Shown here piece by piece: positions 54,301-64,000 of a stretch of DNA of 64,000 nucleotides (positions within the stretch are counted from its first letter, which is position 1; every line of letters begins with the position of its first letter). A program made the position numbers and the translations under genes. Origin of the DNA: Parastagonospora avenae f. sp. tritici 18332-5 (lineage: Eukaryota; Ascomycota; Dothideomycetes; Pleosporales; Phaeosphaeriaceae); the NCBI GenBank assembly GCA_022559985.1, contig JAFJTR010000060.1, forward strand, positions 1-64,000, in the 5' to 3' direction. The notes under the pieces are model-generated. The model saw nothing but the letters and a program-made list of their open reading frames with translations, had not been told where the DNA came from and did not search any database.

Positions 54301-56777
54301 TGCACAAGAGTGTCTAACTTGGAGCAGAGCCTGGTCTGAGTGTTAGTTCACAGCTGATAACGTTCACTGTCTCGGACTCACCCGCCGTGTACGAAGCGTA
54401 ACATCCCTTCCGCCTTGGTTACATCCTTCGCCGTTAGAAATGGTATATCTTGGAGATTTCTTAGAGCTTCAAGGCACTCTTGGACACCTGAGTTCTCTGA
54501 CAGTCCTGAAGCCACCCCATCCACAGATGCTTGCAGATTCTCGAGCTTCTGGACAATCTGGGTAGAACGATCTCCGAGTTGGCGCTGAACGCTGTGAAAC
54601 GAAGGCAATAGCTTGGCTTCGAGATTCTTTCGCCTCGTCCTCTCCTCTTCGTACATACTGCCCTGCTTGGCCAAGCTCTCCGCCAGGTCCCTCCTCTTGG
54701 ATTCCGATATGATGAATCTCACATACAGGTCGTCGATCGTGGCTTTCAGTGTCCGCTGACCTTTTGCTAATGTGTCCACGGTCGCCTCGAACTCATGCTG
54801 CAGTGAGAGTTTCTCGTTCTCCAATTCTGCGATCTTCCGCTGAAGAACCTTTTTACACTCGTCTTGAAAGGCAAGTACAGACTTCTGAGACTTCTCGTGG
54901 TCCGTCTGGAGTCCAGTGACAAACTTCTGGTTCCGGTTGGCCTTTTCCCGCAATTGTTTTATGCTCTTCTCAAGGGCTGCGCACTTTGTCTTCCACTCAT
55001 CAATCGTATCGGAGCCTCGCTGAATTTGGCCTTCGAGGAGTGCCTTGACCTCTTCGAAGTGCGCCTTTTGTATTGCCATGTCATAATCTTTCCGGTGTTT
55101 GTCCGCATGGTAAGCTTTGCGCAGACCCTCCCATGTCTTGTCAAAGTCATCTTGCACATCTAGGTCATGGCTCTGAATCAGTGCAAATGCAGTGGCATGC
55201 TGTGAACCACTTGACACTTCACGCTTTTTTTGCACCTTCGTCACACGGTGAGGCTGGCTGTAGTCCTTGACTGAGTGAAGAATTGAATCATCAGGTTGCC
55301 GCGTGTGTTGCTGGCGTGTACCGGTCTTCACTGACTGTGGCAGGTGAAACTCGGGATGGGCGAGTCGATGGTCTGGATGACCAGTAGACACGAAGCCGAC
55401 ACCCTGTTCATTGCGATCGCCAGTGATGCTTTGGTGTCCAAAGGCAACGTTCTGTACTTTCGCTTGAGGTGCAGTAGTGACATGACGGCGGCTGTGTGGC
55501 ACTGGAGCTCCGATGGCTGCTTTTGGAACAAGCTCAGACGGGTTAAACATGAGCTGCGACTCTTGTAGCAAGTTTCGCTGAGGGCCTTGATGGTGGAAGG
55601 CTTCTGGGGCTTGCTGGATCGTCTCTGGTGGCAAAGTAACAGTCACTTCACCCGCTGGATCTTGCTCAAGAAGCTTATCCGCGTCCAGTGCGTGGAGTGG
55701 ATTCCCTTGAGCTCCGAGACGGTCGAATGGGCATGGCAGACTTCCCACGACTTGTCTTTGCTCGTCTTGGTGTGTGTCCACTGCTCCCAACTCATTGTTG
55801 ATGACCTGACTGGGCTGGGTGACGTCTTGTTTGACCGGAGGGCTTGCCATGTATTTCGGTGCACGCTGATGCTCCTCTCTATCGTCAGGAGATGGTGCCT
55901 GGTTGGCGCGAAGAGCAGCAACATACGACGGAGGCGGCCATGGCACGCCGCGGGACTTCTTATTGGCGGCTTTCTTGTCCTTCTTGCCTTTCTTGAGCTT
56001 GGGAGTCTTCTTCTGTAAACGAATATCACTATCATCGGGCGGTGCGGAGGGTGGCAGGTCGGAAAAGGTATCGTGCAGACTACTCCCACAAGATGATGTT
56101 AGCTGTATCTGCTTAGCCGCGAACGGGTAAACATACTGTTCGCCGCCTCCATCCTGCACCCTGCAAGATACCGCAGGAGTGTGTGAGGACGGAGCGTGGG
56201 CATCTTCGATGACATGTTCTTTGGCATTGGGGTGGTCCTGGGGCATAACGTCTGCGGTCACAGTAGGTGGCAGGTGTGGTGGCGAGGCGATAGGGGCATG
56301 GCCTTCGGGGCTGTTGGCAGTGACCATGTGCGAGTCCAGAAGATTGCCACCGCCATTGCTAGATTGTGCTGCAGCTGGCGACTTGATCAATGGTTGTTTG
56401 GATGGGACCTCGGCATTTGGGGGGGTATTGCTGGCAGCTTTTGCCGGCTGCCCGAAAGTGAATCTTACGGATGGTCCATGGGCGTACGAGTCCTTCGTGA
56501 GCGGCTTGAAGACCAATGCAGGTGAATCTTTCGTCTCAGCACTCTTCTTGACGGAAGCTCGCTCGAGCAATGCTGCGGATCGAGGGCTCAATGGGTCGTT
56601 ATTCTGGGGTTCTCCGAGCTGCGTCTTAGGGACGAAGAATTGGCTGTCAGGTACTCGGACCTTGCTGGATGCCGATGCTCGTTCGTCATCGACAGACTCC
56701 TGGTCAACTTGGTTTCTCAAACGCGAAGCTGGCTGGCGCTTTGCCGGCTGCTGCTCATGAGGGGTAGGTGTCGCCAT
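51390..56777 (-). CDS. Large coiled-coil protein (1,729 residues), function unknown
   Basis: Exons in transcription order: 56777-54382, 54330-53862, 53813-53748, 53698-51484, 51433-51390; introns 48-51 nt. Phases all agree. ATG 56777 is preferred because the frame upstream to 56963 lies in an unrelated hydrophobic leader-like stretch. If the last intron is not used the protein ends a few codons later at 51467. Residues 1-550 are polar and disordered (Ser/Pro/Gln, KKTPKLKKGKKDKKAANKK). About 560-1290 is nearly continuous coiled coil (Glu/Lys/Leu heptads, TDHEKSQKSVLAFQDECKK, RAEEELELQRAQLERQLADV). The C-terminus is Ser/Arg-rich. This plan fits a structural or scaffold protein (spindle pole, septum, chromosome axis), but no family motif identifies it. 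Confidence 0.85.
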
Positions 56778-58401
56778 GGCGACGAACGCCGGTGAAGCCA
56801 CTGCACAAGAAGCAACGCGAAGCAGGTGATGGAGCAGGTAGCGATAGTCCGAAAGTATGAAGTGAAGTGAAGGAAAGATTAATAACAAGTGAGGGGATGA
56901 GATGTGGAGGTGTGAAGAAAGTTCTGAGCGAAGGTGGCGAAAATCTCGTGTGTTGCTCAGCAATTAAGGAAGTCACGATGAGCGGTCACGACCTTACCTG
57001 CGCCTGCCACCCGCTCGAAGACATGACGAAAGCGCAAAAAACTAAGAAACTCGACGAAATGCGGCACAATCACGACTTCAATACTGCAACTTACTGCTTG
57101 CGCTTCCATGTGATGCTCCAAATATGATCCATCCGAGATCTGCAAGTTCTCACCAACGGATACATACCATCGCACCCTGTCTAGCACCTTCGCGGTAGTC
57201 GTGATAAACACTTGTGCACAAAGTCACATATGACTCCGCGATTGATTCCACTGCGCACCCGCGACAGCTTTGTGGTCCATCTCAATGTTGAATACAGGAT
57301 CTCGGAATAGCATGGCACACAACCTTGTGAGAACGGGTATCGCCCATAGATGCGTCTCAGAATGGTGGCTTACAGCGAGTATGCAGCTCGCTCACCATCT
57401 GTTTCGCCCCGCATCATTCTTTGCGCCACATGCTGATTCCGCAGATCGGCTACCAAAGTAACATGAGAGTCACTGGAGTCAGAGTGCCGTGAGCGCCGTT
57501 TGGAAATAAGTCTTCACCGTACTGGCCGTTGCCTTCAAGGGTCGTCCAGCTGCTCGACGTCGCCTGCACGTGACATTACACGATGCAAAACTCCAGGGAT
57601 GTATCAGTCGATTCCAGGGCTGATGACTCGACATGCCTACTCAGTCGGTGAGTTGCCACACAAAGAAGTCCTGGTGCTACCGTGTACGCTGAAGCACCTC
57701 ATCCAGCAATCTCAATTATTTCGAAGCTGTCTTCCCGTTGGTGCTTCAGAAGTCTGCTAGTGGCGGTCGTAGTGGGTAAAGACGTCCTACAAATACTTGA
57801 CACTATCGCGGCTTCACCGACAGCGGCAGCTGCCACATGTTAATGCGAACTAAGGACCGCCTTGCATTCAGGCGAAGAGTCGTCGTCGTTTCGCACCCCT
57901 GAAACGAAAATCGAGCCCATGCGCAAGCCCGGGCGCTTGTAGAAACCTGCGCCCAATCAGACTTCAATCCGTCCTAGCGTCCCTGCAAGGTGATCTTTCT
58001 TGAACCTCATACGCGCCCACTACATTGTGAGATCTGCCAATCCGCTCAGCTTACGATTCCAAGACGCACATCTGCTACGCCAATCCCGCTATATTAAGAG
58101 AATGGCTTGAGGATGTCTGCCGGCAGCCAGCCAGGGATCTTGTCCAGACGCAACCATCATTAGCGCCTACATGTGCTCCTGGGCTCAAGGTCTCGTGGGG
58201 TATTGGCCTGGGTAAAAAGGACGCTGGAGCAGAAAATATAGGGATGCTGGTCCGCTCTTGGTAGCGAGTTGTTGGTATTCCCTTTGCGTCCGACCCGAGT
58301 TGATCTCGCGACCTCCATACGACAGTCGTACCACCAAGAACTCTTGCTCGTCAATCTACCCGTCGACCACGCCGCAACAATACGTCGGTAGACTAGCCAT
58401 C
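56778..58401. other. 1.6 kb intergenic region
   Basis: Promoters of the coiled-coil gene (left) and the membrane protein (right). The short frames seen have no domain. Confidence 0.5.
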
Positions 58402-58949
58402 ATGAGCAAGACTCTACTTCTCAGCTTTTTGCTTCCACTCTGCGTGCTAGCGCAGTCGAGCTCGACACCAAGCCAGCTACCACCTGCGCAATACAATGGA
58501 GGCGACGACAACCCAGCCGACCCAAGTGACGCCGGTGCAGCAGGATCTCAGAAAGGCGCTTTTACACTGTCGAGCGGTGCTTTGGCAGCAATCATCGTAG
58601 TCGCTGTCATTGTGGTCATAGGAGGCAGTATGTTGCACCCAACTCATCTAGACACATGCAGGACTTGAATTAACCACTCGCAGTTGGTTCCGCAACTCTA
58701 TGGTGGCTTGCAAAGAAGCGGCAATGGGACGTACGACAGTCTATCCGTCGTGCATCACGCCGATTCACTGGTCGCGGAAACACAGACAACAAGCAGAAGC
58801 GACAGAACCGAAGAACTAGCATCCGTCTCAACTCTCCTCCGCTTGGCAAGAACAACAAGGTCAGACAAGAGCACGACTTGGAGAAGGGTCTGCACATGAT
58901 GAACAAAGAACCCCAGACTACGGCCATCATTTCAAGTGCGAAGAAATAG
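58402..58949 (+). CDS. Secreted-type single-pass membrane protein with basic tail
   Basis: Exons 58402-58627 and 58684-58949 with a 56-nt intron (GTATGT...CTCGCAG), 163 residues. Signal peptide at residues 1-18 (MSKTLLLSFLLPLCVLAQ, cleavage near ALAQ), a short Ser/Pro/Asp-rich outer part (residues 19-57), a transmembrane helix at about 58-82 (GALAAIIVVAVIVVIGG then GSATLWWLA across the splice), and a basic inner tail (KKRQWDVRQSIRRASRRFTG and many Lys/Arg). This is a type I topology. The pattern of short outer domain, helix and WxxR-rich tail recurs in fungal hypothetical proteins at the cell surface; I know no function. Confidence 0.85.
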
Positions 58950-59788
58950 ACTAGCCCCGCCGACGAAGCAACATAGACTCAGAGCAGATCGATCTTTGAT
59001 CTTCGAAAAGACACCGACTCCATCAGTCGAGAACGAAGGCCGCCATGGGTTGTAAATACGATGAGACGACGACGAATCATGCTCTGGGAGCACAGGCTGG
59101 TTTCGTCATGCCAGTCGACGAGAGTTCACATGTATGAAGTGATCGATGGGAGTTCACAAGCCACTAGGCTTATCTGGAGTATTTGCATTCAGTGTCCGCT
59201 ACCTTTGTACCGTATATGATATCCCTCTGCGACTTAGAAATTCCAATACCAATAGGCGAAATGCCTCGTTACCTACTTGAACTTTCTGCTCCAAATTTCT
59301 CGAGTTGTATGGTCCAGATGACGGCCCGGACTTGCTCGAAAGAGTAGTAATCACAACAGCCAATCAAAAGATGCCCCACGTGTGATGGGAAATAGGGCGC
59401 TTGGCGATGCGAGTGTGGTCTGATACTGTGTACACGGTAATACCCCGGTTTCGGCACGCGCTGGCTAGGCACTTTGGATGTCATAAGATCGACGTTAAGA
59501 TGAGTCTTTCATTGGTATGCGTAGATCTATAGCTCTGAATAGGCTTCAGGCTGCATGGTACTGTTGAGTAAGCAAAATGATTGCAAACTCTGTGGTATCA
59601 CTTCCGATTGAAAGCTACCTAGGTACCAGAGGCGAAGCTGTACGCAGAGCTTTGCCACCGTTAAGAAGTTAGCGATAATGTGTGAGCTCCAAGCTGTCGA
59701 ATACCCCTTTTCACTTTCCGCCGTAGTTGATGATATACAATGTATCAATGGATGTAAAAGGGTAAGTGGTCATGTGACCTGGCGAAGA
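58950..59788. other. Intergenic, no gene seen
   Basis: About 840 bp with short frames only; leads into the Nse2 promoter. Confidence 0.5.
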
Positions 59789-59823
59789 TGTGGAGACGCG
59801 TCGGCCTGGCACGCGTCTCCACA
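59789..59823. promoter_or_regulatory. 35-bp palindrome with two MCB (ACGCGT) boxes, Nse2 promoter
   Basis: TGTGGAGACGCGT (59789-59801), 9-bp spacer, ACGCGTCTCCACA (59811-59823): a perfect 13-bp inverted repeat. Each arm holds ACGCGT (59796-59801 and 59811-59816), the MluI cell-cycle box bound by MBF in fungi, which drives G1/S genes. It lies 50-84 bp before the Nse2 ATG. S-phase control of a Smc5/6 subunit would make sense; binding is inferred. Confidence 0.7.
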
Positions 59824-59872
59824 TTAACTTCCCATCTCACCCCTCACTTGACAACACAACTCAGTCGCGAAC

Positions 59873-61347
59873 ATGTCGCACCGCATCCGCCAGTCCAATG
59901 CGAGGCCAACTGTAAGTCGCCAGTCACTCGCAGCGACCCCGAGTCGAAATGTCACCGACCAACTGCCGCCGTACAAGAAGCCATCACATCCACTAGATGT
60001 GGAAGCAACGCGGCAACTTCGAGAGCTTCAAGGGCGCGGCCTCAACGATGTCAAGCGACACAACAAACAAGCTACCGAGGTTGTCACCGCGGTCGCAGCG
60101 AGTGTCAACGATGCTTTGCGCGAACACTCCGAATACATGGCGCGAAAGCAGAAGAAGTGGGACGCAGGCAAGAGCCTGGACGACCGTGAGGCTGAGGAAG
60201 AAGGTATGAGGATACTCCAAGAGAAGGTGGAAGAAGTCACGGCCAAGCTTGAAGAAAGCATGCGCGCTGTCATAGACTCTGGCATGGCTGCACAGCGCAT
60301 CGATGAAACACTCGACTGGCTGCGACAACATGCACCGAAGCAGCTCGAAGACGAGTACAATACACAGATGACCCAGCGTGCCACACAACGGCAGAGTCAG
60401 ATCAACAGCCAACGCAGGCAGGACGGCGACGAAGACATGAACGACGTAGAGCTCAGTGACGGTCCCACGCCTGGCCCAACACCTCTTGATGGATCGCGCA
60501 TCACCCTCACTGGCATCAACGAGCTTTTTTTAGACCACCAGCAACGCCAGAAAGATGCATACACCAGCAAATCGCTTACAACACGTTACGCACGCAACAA
60601 CGACTACCGCGAGTTCAAGCGCATGGTTCACGACGCCAAGTACGGCGATGGAGGACCAGTACTCGGTCACGAAGATACATGGTTCACTGAGACTGGATCA
60701 CCGGCACCTGGCATCACAGACACGCAGCGCGGCGACTTTGATGATGACGACATTGTGATGGACAAGGCAACGATAAGCATAAGATGTCCCTTGACCTTCC
60801 AGCAATTCAAGGAGCCGTACACGAGCACAAAGTGCCCGCATACATTCGAGAAGAACGCGATTGTGGAGATGGTCAGGATGAGCAATCATTCTACAGGTAT
60901 CGGAGGATCGAGAGGAGGTGGAATGAAGGCGGTCAATTGTCCGGTGGCTGGTTGTGATCAAGTATGTTCCCCCTATGCGGTTTTGCCATGTAAGCATTCA
61001 CTAACAGTTCACCACAGAATCTCACGCTTAACGACCTCCGCTCCGATCCTATCCTTATTCGTAAGATCAGGCGCATGCAAAGGGCTGAGGCTGCAGGTGC
61101 TGGCGACAGTTCGGATGAAGAAGCTGTCCAAGCGCCGAAGCGCGAGAGGCAACAAGTGGATGGCAGCAACGACACGCCGAATTCATCGTCAAGCATACTA
61201 GTTCCATCATCACAACGGCCACCGCAGTCGAGCATGGTGGAGGACTTGGGTGATCCGAGCGACGACGAGTCAGTTTCACAGCAGCCGCCGCAAGGCTCGA
61301 TGGTTGAGGATCTGGGAGATCCGAGCGAGAGCGAAGAAGAGTTGTAA
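59873..61347 (+). CDS. nse2: Nse2/Mms21 SUMO E3 ligase of the Smc5/6 complex
   Basis: Exons 59873-60961 and 61018-61347, 56-nt intron (GTATGT...CACTAAC...CACAG), 472 residues. N-terminal half: coiled helices that in this family bind the Smc5 arm (about residues 60-165, KRHNKQATEVVTAV, LDDREAEEEGMRILQEKVEEV). Residues about 300-385: SP-RING, ISIRCPLTFQQFKEPYTSTK, CPHTFEKNAIVEMV, then CPVAGCDQ and NLTLNDLRSDPILIRKIRR, the Cys/His set that binds one zinc and recruits the SUMO-loaded E2. The intron splits the SP-RING after CDQ. The C-terminal tail is acidic and contains SMVEDLGDPS twice. It acts in the nucleus in DNA repair and replication-fork maintenance. Longer than yeast Mms21 (267 residues) because of linker and tail. 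Confidence 0.93.
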
Positions 61348-63065
61348 ACACCCTTCGCATCCCGCGCCCCGAAATAATGCAACGATTCATCACTCACAAT
61401 TTCTGCGGATATGTAACGGCTATCTTTTCCATTGCACCGGAAGTCACAGCTCTAAGCCGCCAGCCGAGCGTTGAGAGCCTCATTGCGGTTCGGCCCATGC
61501 TCGTCGGCCGCGGATCGAGCGCGCAGGACTTATGCAACACCGACGCAAACGACGGATGGACCCTGAAACATAGCAAGTTGGATCTTGCTGCGGACATCGC
61601 AGGAAATATGTCAATCAAGTTCCTTCGGGGAACATGCTTGTGGATATGCATGTCATGCAGCAATGATCCACTCACTGGGTTGCGGATAAGCAGGAGTGTG
61701 CGCGGAGGAGGTTGCTTGCGGGTTGAGTGAGGATTGACATGTGAATGTGACAATGTATGCATGATGATGTATTATTATATTCAACAGACATGAACATCAG
61801 CAAAAGGGGAGCTTATAGGCGGTGTGAATTGCTGAGACCGCATTCATTAAATGATGGCTGCGCATCACATCACATCAGCGGGGCTATGAAGATGGCCGAT
61901 GCGCGGTACTGCCATGTTGAGCGACTAATTTGACAGCACAAAGTAGTTGCGCAACCTACGCTTCAAGATGCAACTTCATGGTGTTGAGTTGTACCAAGAC
62001 TCCATTGGTCGAGCACCGGTCCGTCAATGCTACGTCATTGCACGAGATAGCATTCGGGGTTCCGCATGCCGTACTCGCATGGTGAATTCGTACCTGAAGA
62101 TCTCACCTCTTGAATCCTCGGTACAGAATCAGCAGCATAAGCTGTCAAATACTGAAGCGGTGCCAGCTCAACCTACCGATAGACACGCGACACATGTCAG
62201 ACCACCCTTCTGGATGAAGTACCTATGAGATCACATCCCAAGCAGATCACAAGTAAACACCAAACCCCAAATAAGCACCACCCGATTGGCCGCCCCAATC
62301 ATACCGCGCTCGCTGAACGCGCTGCGTGGAGGAGCTGCTTCAGTTGATGCGGGGAAGGCACGCAAGACCCCTCATCCAAAGGGTCGTCGTATTGGTGCAA
62401 GCCAGACGGGGACTACGATTGACTTTCGTGCTTTGTTGTCAAACATCCATCCTTCTCTCTAACAATAGCTTCACTGTATATATCCGTATCTTTACATCTT
62501 CCCCGCGTGTCCTCGTCTGCTTCTACGCGCAAAGTGTTGGAGCACTAGTGAAAGCGATAGCCCCACTTCCCACGCTCCCATCCCATCTTAGCGCGGACGA
62601 GAGCTCCGCACGAGCAGGAGGTACGCATAGCTTTCTTCCTTTCACATCTTTCACCGCCCAGCGTAGTTGCAGCGGGTTCTTTCGGAAAGAGATGCGGTTG
62701 CGAGCGCGCGTTGGAGCCGTGCGCGCTGCCGGTTGCAAGAGTCGTGTCGCGTCGCGGAAATGCATGGCGATGTCATTGCCGGGCAGGTTGCCGCCGCAGC
62801 AATCCACGGCCGACAGAGCTTCACTGCACGGCCGTTGCGCGCAGACACAGTGATGGGCATCTGTGACGGTGGAGTTAGGCGGGCGAGAAGAAAGAAGAGG
62901 AGGCTTGCATATACATTGGCGTTTCGTTTTTGAAATCGTGCTTGTTTCTTTATTGCTTCACTGAGTCTTTCGCTGTCTTGGCTGTTGTCTTCACATTTAT
63001 ACATCACAGCCCTCCAGCAGTCCACGGCTTCACAAGGAAGAGAGATATTCATCACTAACCACACC
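61348..63065. other. 1.7 kb intergenic region
   Basis: No supported gene; frames at 61947-62228 (+) and 62326-62853 (+) show no motif. The right end is the carrier promoter. Confidence 0.5.
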
Positions 63066-64000
63066 ATGACCACTCTAGCCCCCATAAAAATGCCCCAAGC
63101 CGCCCGCGCCTTCGAATCCACAAAGCAAACCTCCGAAGCCGTCCTCTCCGACGCTTCAAACGCCATGTCCAAAGCCGCAGAGAACCCAAAGAAGGTTACA
63201 ACAGATCTCCTCCACACGCCCTTCATGCGCGTCGCCCTTCCCTTCATCAACGGCGGCCTCGCAGGCATGACCGCAACCACCGTCATCCAGCCCGTCGACA
63301 TGGTAAAAGTGCGCCTTCAACTCGCCGGCGAAGGCGTAAAAACCGGCCCAAAACCCACCCCCGTGACAGTCTTCAAAGACATCCTCGCCCAAGGCAAAGT
63401 CATGGACCTATACACGGGCCTGAGCGCCGGTCTCCTGCGCCAAGCAGTCTATACCACCGCCCGCCTGGGCTTCTTCGACACATTCATGAAATCGCTCACT
63501 GCGTCCGCCGAAGCAAAAGGCAACGCCATCGGCTTCAAGGAGCGCGCGGGCGCCGGTCTCGCTGCCGGCGGCCTCGCAGCCGTCGTCGGAAACCCCGCGG
63601 ATCTTGCGCTCATACGCATGCAATCGGATGGCCTGAAGCCCGTCGCCCAGCGCGCGAATTACACATCCGTCGTCGACGCGCTGTCTCGCATAGCGAAGAA
63701 CGAGGGCGTGGGCAGGTTGTGGGCGGGCGCGTATCCGACGGTTGTACGTGCGATGGCGCTGAATTTCGGACAGTTGGCGTTCTTCTCTGAGGCGAAGAAT
63801 CAGCTGAAAACCACCAACTTGTCATCACGCACGCAGACGCTGACGGCGAGTGCGGTCGCGGGTTTTTTTGCGAGTTTCCTCTCGCTGCCTTTCGACTTCA
63901 TGAAGACGCGGTTGCAGAAGCAGACGCGTGCGGCGGATGGGACAATGCCGTATAAGGGCATGTTTGATTGCTTCAGAAAAGTGGCGGCGGAGGAGGGGCT
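63066..64000 (+). CDS. Mitochondrial carrier, 2-oxoglutarate/malate type; 3' end outside window
   Basis: Open from ATG 63066 (context CACACCATG) to the window end, 311 codons seen without an intron. Three mitochondrial-carrier signatures PxDxxKxR or variants: QPVDMVKVRLQ (about residue 78), NPADLALIRMQ (about 178), LPFDFMKTRLQ (about 276), one per 100-residue repeat, each with a following glycine-rich motif. INGGLAGMTATTVIQPVDMVKVRLQ and VYTTARLGFFD are typical of the oxoglutarate/malate carrier (SLC25A11-like) branch. It exchanges dicarboxylates across the inner mitochondrial membrane. The N-terminus has an extra 45-55 residue polar extension. Only the end of the third repeat is missing. Confidence 0.93.
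   Translation, partial: MTTLAPIKMPQAARAFESTKQTSEAVLSDASNAMSKAAENPKKVTTDLLHTPFMRVALPFINGGLAGMTATTVIQPVDMVKVRLQLAGEGVKTGPKPTPVTVFKDILAQGKVMDLYTGLSAGLLRQAVYTTARLGFFDTFMKSLTASAEAKGNAIGFKERAGAGLAAGGLAAVVGNPADLALIRMQSDGLKPVAQRANYTSVVDALSRIAKNEGVGRLWAGAYPTVVRAMALNFGQLAFFSEAKNQLKTTNLSSRTQTLTASAVAGFFASFLSLPFDFMKTRLQKQTRAADGTMPYKGMFDCFRKVAAEEG

Noticed and set aside
55587..56760. Plus-strand frames of 143 and 193 codons
   Set aside because: Antisense to the long coiled-coil exon; low-complexity shadows without splice support.

Overview
This is eukaryotic DNA from a filamentous ascomycete, most likely a Dothideomycete. The grounds are short introns (47-70 nt typical) with GTRNGT donors, CTAAC/CTGAC branch sites and YAG acceptors; HET-domain proteins; AflR-type Zn2Cys6 regulators; a transposase relic carrying TAG stops of the RIP type; and single-copy fungal genes (Nse2, U6 snRNA, a mitochondrial 2-oxoglutarate/malate-type carrier). 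Species cannot be named from the window.

Layout. 1-1976: decayed MULE transposase with a short tandem repeat at its end. 2707-3252: orphan C-terminal half of an AflR-like regulator. 4574-15921: a compact secondary-metabolite cluster that I read as an abscisic acid (ABA) cluster: Zn2Cys6 regulator, P450 (aba1-like), intact aldehyde dehydrogenase, second P450 (aba2 candidate, divergent), and an alpha-ionylideneethane synthase (aba3). No short-chain dehydrogenase of the aba4 type lies inside it; an ALDH does. Four copies of CGGGTCAA lie in its intergenic regions. 16571-26564: F-box-like pseudogene, small tetraspan membrane protein, two HET proteins, and an extended SDR (DenD-like). 27233-36990: MYND-finger protein, a conserved unknown protein, and an MFS sugar transporter. 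38930-40228: a third HET copy that has lost its HET core. 42416-42512: U6 snRNA. 42879-50460: intron-dense minus-strand territory with serially duplicated exons and dispersed 200-bp repeats. 51390-56777: a 1,729-residue coiled-coil protein. 58402-61347: a single-pass membrane protein and the SUMO ligase Nse2, whose promoter has a palindrome containing two ACGCGT (MCB) boxes. 63066-64000: mitochondrial carrier, cut by the window end.

How the parts work together. The aba genes plus ALDH would turn farnesyl diphosphate into ionylidene sesquiterpenes and on towards ABA. The adjacent Zn2Cys6 protein is the natural candidate regulator. The HET set belongs to fungal self/non-self recognition and shows birth-and-death evolution. 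The right end is ordinary housekeeping chromosome. All splice models were derived by eye from splice signals and reading-frame continuity.
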